In this document: piece by piece, positions 13,001 through 24,067 of the stretch
How the letters are laid out: each line of letters begins with the position of its first letter
Position numbering within the stretch: the stretch's first letter is position 1
DNA from: Stratiolaelaps scimitus
Taxonomy: Eukaryota; Arthropoda; Arachnida; Mesostigmata; Laelapidae
Reading direction: 5' to 3'
NCBI GenBank assembly: GCA_019614645.1
Contig: JABWDB010000009.1
Coordinates: forward strand, 8,723,501 to 8,787,500
Length of the DNA stretch: 64,000 bases
Position numbers and translations under genes: made by a program
The notes under the pieces: model-generated
Databases searched by the model: none
What the model was told of the DNA's origin: nothing
What the model saw: only the letters and a program-made list of their open reading frames with translations

Positions 13001-13518
13001 GTATTCATAGACAAAATTATCCGCTCTGCTTGATCCGGTATCTTATATCGTTGTTCCACTTCTTCTTCCATCATCGATCTTTCGTATCCGCCGTTATTCT
13101 CAAGTTTTCACTATACATTCCCCTTTTTGTTTGTTTGTTGTTGTTGTTGTTAGCACTGAGAAACACATGTTTTCATCTAGACCCACCTACCTAGCCCGTT
13201 CAAATCAATATATATATATATATATATATGAAGTTGTTATCTCACACACGTACACGGTGGATATATATATATATTGTATAGTTTCTTGTCTTGTTGTATT
13301 TCATACACATTCAGCAGAGTTCTTTTACGGTAGTGACACGAAAAAATAGCATATTACCATCATCTTCTTGCTTGGTTGCTCAATATCTCTCTCTCTCTCT
13401 CTCTCTCTTCTTCTCTCTTGTTTCTGATACTGTGGTATGTTAACGAAATCTGCATCGGATGATGAAACAGCACAGCAATACCATCAGTTTAGCTAGTCGC
13501 CGTCGTATAGCATCCTAG

Positions 13519-13519
<1 letters not shown>

Positions 13520-13573
<54 letters not shown>
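13520..13573. repeat. (AT)n microsatellite, ~54 bp
   Basis: This is an uninterrupted AT dinucleotide tract, one of the longest in the window. It lies just downstream of the last SECp43 exon (minus strand). Confidence 0.95.
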
Positions 13574-13578
<5 letters not shown>

Positions 13579-13784
13579 ATAGAATATATATTGTTTCATT
13601 ATGTATTTATATATATATATATAATATAGTATTTCATGTTGTGGTATATCCCATCCATTCCCGGGTGTTTTCTATCGCCTTCCGTTGAATGTCAGTCCTC
13701 CTCGGGGTGTACGTCTCCTGTCGCCATGTTGCCTACAGCCTCATCCTGGTTCTTCAGCTTCCTAGATCATTTGTGTGCTTACGA

Positions 13785-13928
13785 TTACTTCACGATGAGG
13801 GGCATCTCGCTGTATCGTGCCGCCTCCAGATCGCTCATGAGGTCAGCGCTGATTATGCGGCTCTGAAAAGCGGCATACATTTCCTCGCCCTGATCTTCAA
13901 GGTCAGCGGTTGCCGCGCGAGAGTCGTC
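13785..13928 (-). CDS. Downstream terminal exon of the SECp43-like gene (acidic C-terminal block)
   Basis: The acceptor (CCTGTTTCAG, minus strand) is followed by a 47-residue frame to TAA at 13785-13787. It reads DDSRAATADLEDQGEEMYAA and continues through an acidic helix. This resembles the conserved C-terminal helix of SECp43/TRNAU1AP proteins, where a Glu-Glu-x-Tyr-x-Ala core also lies close to the end. The exon starts in phase 0. The only donor I see at the end of the upstream Tyr-rich exon (19605) is phase 2, so a direct join would break the frame. At least one more exon, or another donor, is needed. An open minus-strand frame ending at a good phase-0 donor at 17356 (LVYM then GTGAGC) is a candidate link. 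Assignment to this gene is by family similarity and strand. Confidence 0.6.
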   Translation of the reverse strand, partial: DDSRAATADLEDQGEEMYAAFQSRIISADLMSDLEAARYSEMPLIVK

Positions 13929-14570
13929 CTGAAACAGGACATAACCGATACTCATTAGATCTCGTATTGAAAGGTTCAGCCTACAGTCGGGAGGACGATG
14001 AGAACGACTTCGTAATGATGTTACTCCGTGGGAGGGAAGAGGGTCCTGGTGTACAGTTAAACAGGCCATCTACTCCCTATGGCCGCCTTCGACCAATGTT
14101 TGACATGACACCACAGAGATAAATTTATATATATACATATATATATTCATTGTGTACAACAGCAACAACTACAACAACAAAGATGATGATGAGCATCCTG
14201 CCAATATCAGAAGCAGTGTTGGGTGATCGACGCAAACTTTGTCATCCTCCATGAGCAGAATTTTCCCCATGTGCGCTCCTATTCCTGTTTCTAGTGAATT
14301 CGTGTAAATGTGTCGTTCGTCTTCCCGCCCTCCCCCCCCCGCCCCCCCGCGATCCCAAGTATCTTCAGGCTCTCACACACAAGCTTCTTCTTACGCTGCT
14401 GCCAGCATTGATAGCCGAGGGACATTATGGATATGATGTCAATGAGGCCATATGAGGCATTGTCAACATAACGATAAAGAGATTAAAGCCGTTTCTGAAG
14501 CAGCCGTCTCTGAGTATGAACCTAACAGCTGATGTTTGCAATGGCAATACTCTCGAATAGGGAATGGGTA

Positions 14571-14575
<5 letters not shown>

Positions 14576-14616
<41 letters not shown>

Positions 14617-14640
14617 CGAGAGAGAGAGCGAGAGAGAGAA
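14576..14640. repeat. (GA)n microsatellite
   Basis: This is a nearly pure GA tract of about 65 bp with a few GC interruptions. It lies inside the presumed SECp43 intron. Confidence 0.9.
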
Positions 14641-14801
14641 ATAAAACAAAAACGTGCACCAAAATACTCACACATCAGAAGCAATCAGATGCTTGATAGG
14701 CGTGGCCTTGGGCAACTTCGGCCATCGTCATCAATCGGATACATGCCACCTCATCATATCGTTCCGCCCAGCCAATTTCTAAACTCAACAACAAAAGCAA
14801 C

Positions 14802-14846
14802 ATGGCCAACGGTCAGCCACAGTATGTCAACATCGATTTTCACCAG
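14802..14846 (+). CDS. Possible first exon of a nested plus-strand gene
   Basis: An ATG in a good initiation context (AGCAACATGGCC) opens a 15-codon frame, MANGQPQYVNIDFHQ, ending exactly at a consensus donor (CAG then GTGAGG). A second plus-strand block at 17018-17090 (after ACATAG, ending at a perfect GTAAGAG donor) continues the frame as AALFRAIKASKVHHVWHYTR and a few more residues. I do not recognise the protein and cannot find a convincing end, so this is a weak call. It would lie antisense within the SECp43 intron. Confidence 0.3.
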
Positions 14847-16415
14847 GTGAGGGCACACTCTCTCGCACACACACACGCGCGCACGCACATCATAAAGAGA
14901 CGCAATGAGTGAGATGCGTGGGATGGCGATATTGGCCTGAGACTAGGCCAGGTTACAGCAGTGTATCGATAGGACGCGACGGGACATTTTTTGACGGGGC
15001 CTTAATCACATGATGGACAGACAAATACACAACCCAATGGATGGGACAAAAGTCGGTCATTAAATGAGGCAGTTTGGCACAAACACACACACACACACAG
15101 TGTGCCAAGATATTGTACTAATTATTAGTATTATCACTATTATAATGATTATTATTGCTATTGTTATTATTATTATCATCATCATTATCATCATCATCAT
15201 CAGCATCATCGTCTATTCTGATCTAATTACTTCTGATTCATGTTGCTATTTGGCCATCTCTATCTAGTCGTTGTCAAAGCAACGACGACGACGTATGATA
15301 GCTCTAACCGTGATTGAGACAATCGACTCGGAGAGAAATATTCCACTTGTTGCTACTACTATCATCCTTATAGCTCTGCGCTAATTGCTCGACGTTAATT
15401 ATCGGTAGCTGTAAGATTAGATCTGCTATGCTTTTTTTTTGGTAATATTTTGTCCACCTCGCCATGTGCAACCACATGAATGACTTAGCAGGAAAGCGCT
15501 TCGGGGCTCCCGATTCCTCAATGCGCACATCGATGCGTAATTACGGTAATTATCATTGCTATTGCCTGTCGGCTGTTGACGGGGACTGATTTTAGTCTGA
15601 GATTCTGTGTCACACAACCAACGGATGTGTTATCCCCTGCCCCACGAGCTGATAAACCTAACCGCCTCGCCGCAAAATCGCAACCTCTCGCATACCCTCT
15701 CATCCACGATTCCCGCAGCGTACAGCATCAGGCCGCAGCATCTTCCACTTTGGCATTCGTCATTCATTCCACTACTACTACAACTGCTACCTGATTACTA
15801 ATAACAACAATATATAAATGCATATCATGAACCATTGCTTGACGACGATCTGCGCTGATAGGCAAGAGAATCAGATTACAGCTTCCCAGAGGTAAAGTGA
15901 TGCAGAGGTCAAAGCAGAGATTAAATAGAGAGAGTGAGAGAGAGATAGATAGAGAGAGAGAGATATAGTTATTAGATGAACAAGGGTTTGCTCGCATACT
16001 TGCGCGGACTCCCCCCCACACTATATCCGACGAGCATTAACCGACTACTCAGGGGTCATCGCAAAGCGCTGACAACAACGAATACCATGAATCATCATGA
16101 TCATGAAGTACAACGCAAACTCGTTGTCATTGTTACATGCGTGCAAAAGAAGCAAGCACTGAAGAAAAACTGATCCGAGATTTAGGTGGGAGGGGGGCGA
16201 GGGCCTCGAGTGAATCGAGCCGAGGTCACTAACACTGAGTGACTGGCTGAGAAAAAGAAAAAAGAACTGAAAAACAAGACCAACTCAAATGTATCCCAGA
16301 AAGGCACCAGTCAGCGCATCATGCAATTTATTCATCTCCAACCAATCCATACACTGGTACACTCACCCACGCCATAGAATAATAATAATAATAATAATGA
16401 ATAGAGAGAGGCTCC

Positions 16416-16446
<31 letters not shown>

Positions 16447-17833
16447 CATATGGAGTCTCGATTACATTTTCTTAGCACACGTGTCCTTTTGCTATTTAAT
16501 GTAATTATTACTTATAGCAGCTGTAGTATGGATCTGTGACAACAATGAAGTAACCATCATCATAATAATAATAATAGTAACAGTTAACGCTAATTATAAA
16601 CGTTGCTTGGTATCGGTTTGATTCGATAGTGTTCGCCTGCTGTTGGGCTCCCGTTTGAATCTGGTTGTCGATACAACCAAAATAGCCGTTGCCATTTGTG
16701 TGGTGTGTGTGTGTGTGTTCGCATTGAATATATCTCCGTTGATGTTCGTGTACGGTTGTGTATGCCCTGTGCTGTGAATCGATCAATCGACCATGTGATC
16801 TGCTCGAATCGTGGACATGACCATTCCTTCACGACTAGATTGTGTGTGTTCGAGCGTTCGTTCGATCGGGACCCATTCAGCAGAAATGATTAATTGAAAA
16901 ATACAACAACATATCAATTCAATGACACACAAACAAACAAACAAAACAAACAAACAGATTCGTAACTGTGTCTGTATGCGTGCATGCCCCGGCAGAAAGG
17001 TCGCTCCCGCGACATAGGCCGCATTGTTCCGTGCCATCAAGGCCTCCAAGGTCCATCACGTCTGGCATTATACTCGTGCCCAGTGTCGTCGTAAGAGCCC
17101 ATTTCCTCCTTTAATGTCTATACTAACACATACACACTCTCTCTCTCTCTCTCTCTGGCCGTCTCCGTCTTGCTCTTGTCATAATCATTGATGAAGAATA
17201 TATAATAACGCCCTCGCGCGGCCAGAGTTGCCATTATCATGTAGAGACCACCTCAGCTAGGCAGCAGCTCTTGTTGAGCACGCGGAAACATGTACGTTGT
17301 GTGTGTGTGTGTTTGTTTGCTTGCCCCGTCGAAATCGTATAGATGTTGCGCTCACCATGTAAACTAGTTGGCTTTCGTTTCGAATTTGTCTTGCGGCGCA
17401 CAGCGTTGGATTCGCCGGCCCGATCAGCCGAGTCGTGTTTGTGTTGTTAGCAATAGCAATTATTGGCTTCGACGGTGCAACGTGGCTAGACCACGGTTTG
17501 CCGCCTAGAGATCCCTTGGTGCGCAGCCGCTTTCGATGACGACGAACAAAACCGACTCGCAAGGTCGAGCAAGGTCTCTCTTCGAGAAACCCACCCATAG
17601 ACAGGCAGCAGCTAGACCCGAGTGGCAAATCCGAGCTTTCTACTACCAAGTGCTCGACTCCAGTCGGATATCGCTTGTCAACCCTTGTCGAATCGCCACC
17701 AGTCCCTCAATAGAATACAGGCGTGTGTATCGTGTAATCGTTGTTAGTGTTTAACACCCACCACCTCTGTCGTGTCCACACTTCACCCATTTTGATATGC
17801 CATAACCCAAGCTATATTCTGGCGAGCGCCTCT

Positions 17834-18073
<240 letters not shown>

Positions 18074-19017
18074 TCTTTAATTCTTTCTTGCTTGTGAATG
18101 ATTTTTCACCAACGTTCACACTATCAGTCGGCGACTGTTTGTTCTCTCTGCACCGAGTGACTCGTCATACAGCGATATATTGAAAAACAATCTAGAATAG
18201 GTTGCGCGCAGGCAGCTGGGCCGGGCCCACGCTCAGCTCCGGATCCACACGCGCGCCGTGCCGTGGAGCAAACGGCCAGGGTCAAAAAGTTTGATAGAGA
18301 GCCATATCGATAGATAACCGTCGTCATCGTCGAGCAGTGATAGAGGATGGATAAGATAGTAGCAGCAACAGTAGCAGTCGTTGTCATAGCATGAGATTAA
18401 AATATGATTGAAATGGAATTAGGCAGTGGCAATGGTGGTCGTCGGAACTGGCAACAGCAACAGCAGCAGCAGCTGTCATTGATAGCAACGATGCATTTTA
18501 CTGTATTCAAGATATATTTTTTGACGGTTGTGTTTTAAACCAGTTGCCGATATCAAACTCGATAGCACATGTTGTTTTTCGTATAATTGCTATGATTCCT
18601 ACGATTGTTGGCAGCGCCATCAACATTAAACAGCAGTAGCAGCAGCAGCGTCGATCAGCAGATCCCGACCTTTGTGGCCAGTGAAAATCGGGCGGCAGAC
18701 AAGCATGGGCACCACGATTCGTTTGATTAAATCCATCATTATAAGCCAATAGGTTTGGCCGCAACTTCAATGAAGTCATGACCTTGTACGCGCTGCCGCC
18801 CTGCAACAATGGTAGCGGCTCAAGGAACAGCAGCAGCAGGCACACTCTGACGACTCAAGGTGCAAGGAAGAGCCGGCTTGGATAGAACCCCAGTTTCTCT
18901 CGGTTGTCGCTTGGTTGATCGACCACCTTGAAATTGGGACTGATGCTTGAGTTTGAGAATTCGAGAGAGAGAGAGAGAGAGAGAGCTTCGCTTGAAGCTT
19001 CCCATGTCCTTTTAATC

Positions 19018-19023
19018 TTTATT
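19018..19023 (-). other. Candidate poly(A) signal for the short SECp43 form
   Basis: TTTATT on the plus strand is AATAAA on the minus strand, about 580 nt after the TAA at 19601. It would allow a transcript ending in the Tyr-rich exon. Confidence 0.35.
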
Positions 19024-19546
19024 TAGCTCTCTGCTTCGTCAACAACCCGCAACCACGACAACAATCAACACCGATCGGGATCTTCAATGGTAATCACGAC
19101 GTGTATATTTTTATTATTATAGTTTTGAGACATTTGACTGTGGTGCACGCGCCCAAACAGAGAGAGAGAGAGAGAGAGAGAGAAAGATAGCGACAGAGAG
19201 AGATAGGGAGAGAGATGTAAAGAGAGGATAAGAGAAATATGGAGGGAGAAAGAGCTATGTATTTTTCTATTTGACGTCGTTTGTTTTCACGTGAATTTTT
19301 ACTCCTCACCATTAAACATTCGGCGGCCGTGACCCTCTTAGTTGTCCTTCACTGCTACAGCTTCGCAGACCCACCCACAGCCTCCCTGAATTGCTGCTCT
19401 CGTTTTTGCGGGGATGCTCCACTGCTGGTACTCTCTACTTTTATAGATTAGGTTTGTTTTTTTGCCTGCGGGGGGTCGAGGATGGGGCTGGGGTGTTTCT
19501 GTAGGAATTCAAATTGGACGAAAAGCGGAGGGAAGATGAAGCGTGT

Positions 19547-19590
<44 letters not shown>

Positions 19591-19600
19591 TGTTCTATTA

Positions 19601-22600
19601 TTACAGGCCACCGTTGTTCGAATAGTCTTGCTGACTGTGGTGACTTGCGTGCGAGCTGTTGTGGCTGCTTTGGTTGTTGGCAAAGTGCGGATTGTCGTAG
19701 TAGCCCGTTGCCGCATATGAATTAGGGGGAACATTGGAGTTGTTGTTGCTGCTGTTTCCGCCGCCGCCGCCGGCGGCTAACGCAGCTGACATGGCGGCCT
19801 GATGCTGCTGCTGCTGTTGTTGATGTTGGGGACCACCATGACCACCGTGACCGTCCTGTGAACTGACCCTGGCTGTGTCCTGACGATGACGAAACTGTTG
19901 GTCGTAATAGTGCTGTTGAAGCTGGGCGGCGTAGTAACTTGGCAGGCCCGCAGGAACGCTAGCGGCGGCGGCGGCCTGTGGATAGTAGTAGCTGTAATAG
20001 TCGGCCGGCGACTGGAACCCAGCTGTGGCCTGGTTGAAGTACTGCATCTGCTGGTGATGCTGGGCAACCATCGGGTTTGGATGGTGCGAGGGTCCGCCAC
20101 CGCCGCCGCCCCACTGGCCACCGCCTCCACCACCGTGTTGCTGGTTATTTTTGCGCTCCCTGGAAGAGGATCAATTGAGACAGCGAAACAGACGAACCAT
20201 TCAGTGGGGGGGAGAACAAAAAACGAGGCATTTCAGCGCGGAATAAACACGGCAATAACGACAGCGTATGTGAGCAGATGAATGGGACGACAATTGACCG
20301 ACTGTCAGTGGGTGGGTGTGTCAAAGAAAAGTCCATAGACTTCGGTGAAAAATGAGTGAATAAGGCAATATGCGTCGGGTCATATTTAACCTATTGAGTG
20401 AGGTATCACATCTGCATAGTATATGCTATATATATTATGTTATATAATATATATATACGATGGTTCTTTCGGACATAAGAAGGGCACGAGAAGATATTTT
20501 TGCCTTCAGAAGAAACACTTCCTCATCCTCCTTGCGACAAGGACAATGATAGTAACATCCTACAATACTCACTTTGGTGTAGCCTGTGATACACGGATGG
20601 GATTCGCCCCGAGGCCCTGGAAGCCGTTCATCTCTTGTAGCGCCTTGGCGTACTCTTCATCATGGTTGAACTTGACAAAGCCGAAGCCTTTGCTCATGCC
20701 GCTGTGATCCTTAATAACCTGTTAGGCGCATAGAACAGACGCGGGTGAAGTCAGCAAGTGGACGATTTTTCGTTGTGCGACAAAAGCTGTGTCGCGGCTC
20801 CGCGGACGAGCAGCATGTGAGCGTGCAAACAGTCCGCAAATGAGCAATCACCTGCTCGTTTGCAGGGACCGGCGACTTTTTGTAAGAATTGTATACCTCT
20901 ATTTATGAAGGGAATTGTCATTTCTTACCTTGGCCCATTTGACGCTGGAGTATCTCTCTTGGAAAGTCGAGTACAGGGCCAGATCATCGACATCCGGACT
21001 CAGCTCTCCAACGAACAGTCCATTTTCGTCCTGAGCCTGTTTGATCTGGGACTGGCAGGTGAAGTTCAGACGGAACTTTCGCCGCGAATCGCCAGGCAGC
21101 GGCTTGTCGTTGTACCGCTGGACGGTTCTGAACAACGAACAACAACAACGGCAACAGCAGGCGTTAAAAGATTCAAGATGTCAGGTCAGGTTTTTGGGTG
21201 TATTACGGTGTAGGGTGGTATTTATCGTTTGTTGATCGATTTTTGTAAGAAATATCAAAATTCGAATTTGTGTGGGTCCAAGGGGGATAGGGGGGCATCC
21301 TCTGACAGACAATGATTGAAAGCTTCCACCTCGGAGAACTGACCTGATGGCTGTGCGCTCATCATCGAGCTCAATGAACGCATACGTGATATTCTGATCC
21401 TGGAACTTATTCGAGTGCATAATCCTCACGTTGACGACGTTCAGGCCAAGTTCAGTGAACTGCTTCCTGAGGAACTCCTCAGTCATGAAGGGCTCGACAT
21501 CGCCCATCCACACACTGTGCGCTTTGTTGAAGAGCACTGCAAAACAAAGGCAAAAAGAACAACACGACAAACGCAAATAGAATCAATGATCAGCGAATAG
21601 GACAAGAGCGCGCCGCATCCCTCGTAGAACTTCTACATCGTTGCTCATAATGATGAGCCAAGATAACCCTTGGCCCGTTTGACGCTCACCGTAGCAAAAG
21701 CGTAAACAGTGACCATTCTCAGCCATGCGGGGTGGCCAAACCGAGATTCGATCAACGCTCACAAGTTAATCATTCGCATTCAACAACTTAACCAGCACTT
21801 TTCTAACCATGCAATCGCAGTTGGTGCCGCAGTCCATTTCGCTGCATCTACCACAGCGTGCGTATCTCTGCTTCCAACAGCTCCCACACACAACAACAAC
21901 AGCAATATCAAATACACTACTTACTGCCCAGTGTGTTATTTATAATTTTCAACGTTTTTTTTTTTTTTTTCAATCATCGATATAACGAAACGCATTGCAC
22001 AGCGCGAGATGCGTTAACCACTGATTAGTTAGATAATAGAACTTGATCCCTCTAAAGATACTCTCTTCAAAGGGTAACTGCTATGCTCCCTGTCTCTCTC
22101 GCCTCTCTCGCGTTGAGCCGCACACCGAATGAGCTGTTGAGACGATTAGCCAGCAACGAGCGTTGTCGCCACCGCCACCGCCGCCGCCGCATCAACAATA
22201 ACAACAGCCACTGACTAAATTCGAGACGGCAAAGAAGTGATCACTCGCCGTCTTGATACAATCGTTGTAATTATCCGAATTACGTTGAGTATCGAGATCC
22301 ATTGAAACGGGAGGGTTTTCAACGAACCATATTGTTTTCGCTGATGAAGCGATTATATATATGGAACCACGAACGGATAGAGGTCATGATAAGAAAAGGA
22401 TCGACACGGAGCTAATATCGAAGGGAAATAGGATCGCGGTGGCAAATGCTGTGTGACATTTTCTAATCCGCCATTTTTTAATCATATTTTTCCATGGGTT
22501 CCAAAATATTTGTCCATTATTCAATCACTGCCGTCGTAATGTCACACTCGACAATTCACGGGCTGCGACCATACAGAATTCTTTCGGTCGCTGGGCGACG

Positions 22601-24067
22601 GACGACACGGCGTCATTGAGCGAGACGTTTCTTGAGGCAGGAGGTTCTCGTCGATGCGAACGCAACGGACAAATCACGTTAGATATCCAGTCTCTCCCAG
22701 GCTCCTGAGCTGTGTTTCGGTCTCGACAGCGTTTGTCTCTCGGGTAGCAAGCAGCACTCCCGAGGACAGCGGCAAAACGATCGTAAGAAATGAACCGTGG
22801 CGAGTGACTACAAGCGATTTTGCAAGCCGCCGCAAATTTCATCATTATGATGCATAGCCAGCTATGAGCATAATCTCGTCAGTGCATAATACCCTGCTGC
22901 AATGCACCCATCCCAGACCTAGTCCACTGGCAGGACTCGAACCGGGCAATTTTGGGGGTGAGCATAACTCCGTTACACAGTCGTGTTGTGTTTAATTTAC
23001 CGGATTAATCGCGCCAGCGGCGGCAGTTAGGCCGGACACAACATAACTGACATCATCATTATCATAATAAACTACATTCGAACCGACGAAAAAAAAAACG
23101 ACGACAACAACAACAACAATATCAAATATATATATATATATGTATATAAGCTTATGGAAACAGCACAACGATAGACAACGCGTTCAGTCATGGAGGCACT
23201 AACTCGTGTTTCTGCTTGCGCGTTGGCAAGCAGGCATGACACAACAGCGAGCGCGTCTGTCTGATAGGCGTTATCGGGGTGCGGCACGCTATGGTGCCTT
23301 AAAACAAAACTATACTACAGCAACTGCTGCAGCTGCTGCTGCTGCTATTAGGAGAAGATCAACATCGTTACCATAGTGTTTGTTGTTTGGAGGGAAAATC
23401 AATGCATCTCGAAATGCCCAGCGTATAAACGCGTCTAGTACAGCACACTGCCCTGAGAACATTTGCCGGGCGGTACCGCCGGCCGATTCGCTGCTAGCTG
23501 CCCCACGAGTGTTCCCGGCGGCGCCGTCTTCTGGGCGGTGATTTTTTTTTTTGTTGGGGATTATTGCTGTTATAGCACAACATACGCCACCTGTTGTCGT
23601 ATTATAAACGTTCAAAGGGCAGCTGAACATGCGACGCACGGACAAACGCCGGCCCGGGGGGTGTCACCAAGTCGGCGGCGCTGGCGACAGACTTCCGTGC
23701 TTCTTGTGCCGCTGCAGCAGTAGCGAAATGGCTTGTGTCTCCCCTCGAGCGACCTGCGTGCTCGGCGCGGGGCGCGAACCCCTGCCGCCAGTCGGCAAAC
23801 CAATTCGACGATAAGCAGACCGCCCTCGTGGGGACAGACCCGAGCTTTTGTCCGCCATGTCGAATCTCCAATTACAGCTCCAACTATAGCTACAGATACA
23901 CGTACAACTACGGAAGCGGGTATATACTAGTAGCAGCCTGGCTCTCTCGTATGCTACACCAAGCCTTAGCTGGCGACTCACTTACCTCGTCCGCGGGCGT
24001 TATCGCCGGCCATGCCACCCATTGGCGGTTGTTGCTGCTGCTGCTGCTGTTCGCGATAGCTGTTCAT
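19601..24067 (-). CDS. SECp43 / tRNA selenocysteine-associated protein 1-like, two-RRM RNA-binding protein
   Basis: The family binds RNA and is linked to selenocysteine-tRNA handling. Five minus-strand exons join in frame: 23986-24067, 21344-21536, 20929-21127, 20573-20718 and 19601-20159, giving 392 aa. The start Met at 24067 opens a Gln-rich leader (seven Gln). RRM1 covers about residues 35-112, with RNP2 VWMGDV and RNP1 ITYAFIEL. RRM2 covers about 128-204, with RNP2 LFVGEL at 129-134, the family's ELSPDVDD, and RNP1 KGFGFVKF at 168-175. A low-complexity Gly/Gln/His/Tyr-rich tail follows, including YYSYYYPQ, as in other SECp43 proteins. In this form translation stops at TAA 19601-19603, leaving out the acidic C-terminal helix encoded at 13785-13928. 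The first four junctions have good splice sites and matching phases. Confidence 0.9.
22905..22990 (-). mobile_element. Possible tRNA-like SINE head in SECp43 intron 1
   Basis: Read on the minus strand, the segment has GACTGTGTAACGGAGTTATG followed about 25 nt later by a B-box match (CCCGGTTCGAGTCCTGCC). The spacing suits a tRNA-derived head, but no cloverleaf is complete and no target duplication was found. It differs from the SINE family at 7451 and 29443. Confidence 0.35.

Larger units (their letters stand above)
9106..13784. other. Non-coding stretch with simple repeats
   Basis: No gene is recognised. It contains one copy of a dispersed repeat (9951-10003), AT tracts near 10156-10175, 11738-11757, 11966-12001, 12912-12931, 13206-13228 and 13520-13573, GT tracts near 11550-11595, and CT runs near 12112-12124 and 13386-13409. 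A possible tRNA-like B box (AGTTCGAGTCCTCG, minus strand, near 9744) is seen. The right end is presumably the 3' UTR of the minus-strand SECp43 gene. Confidence 0.55.
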
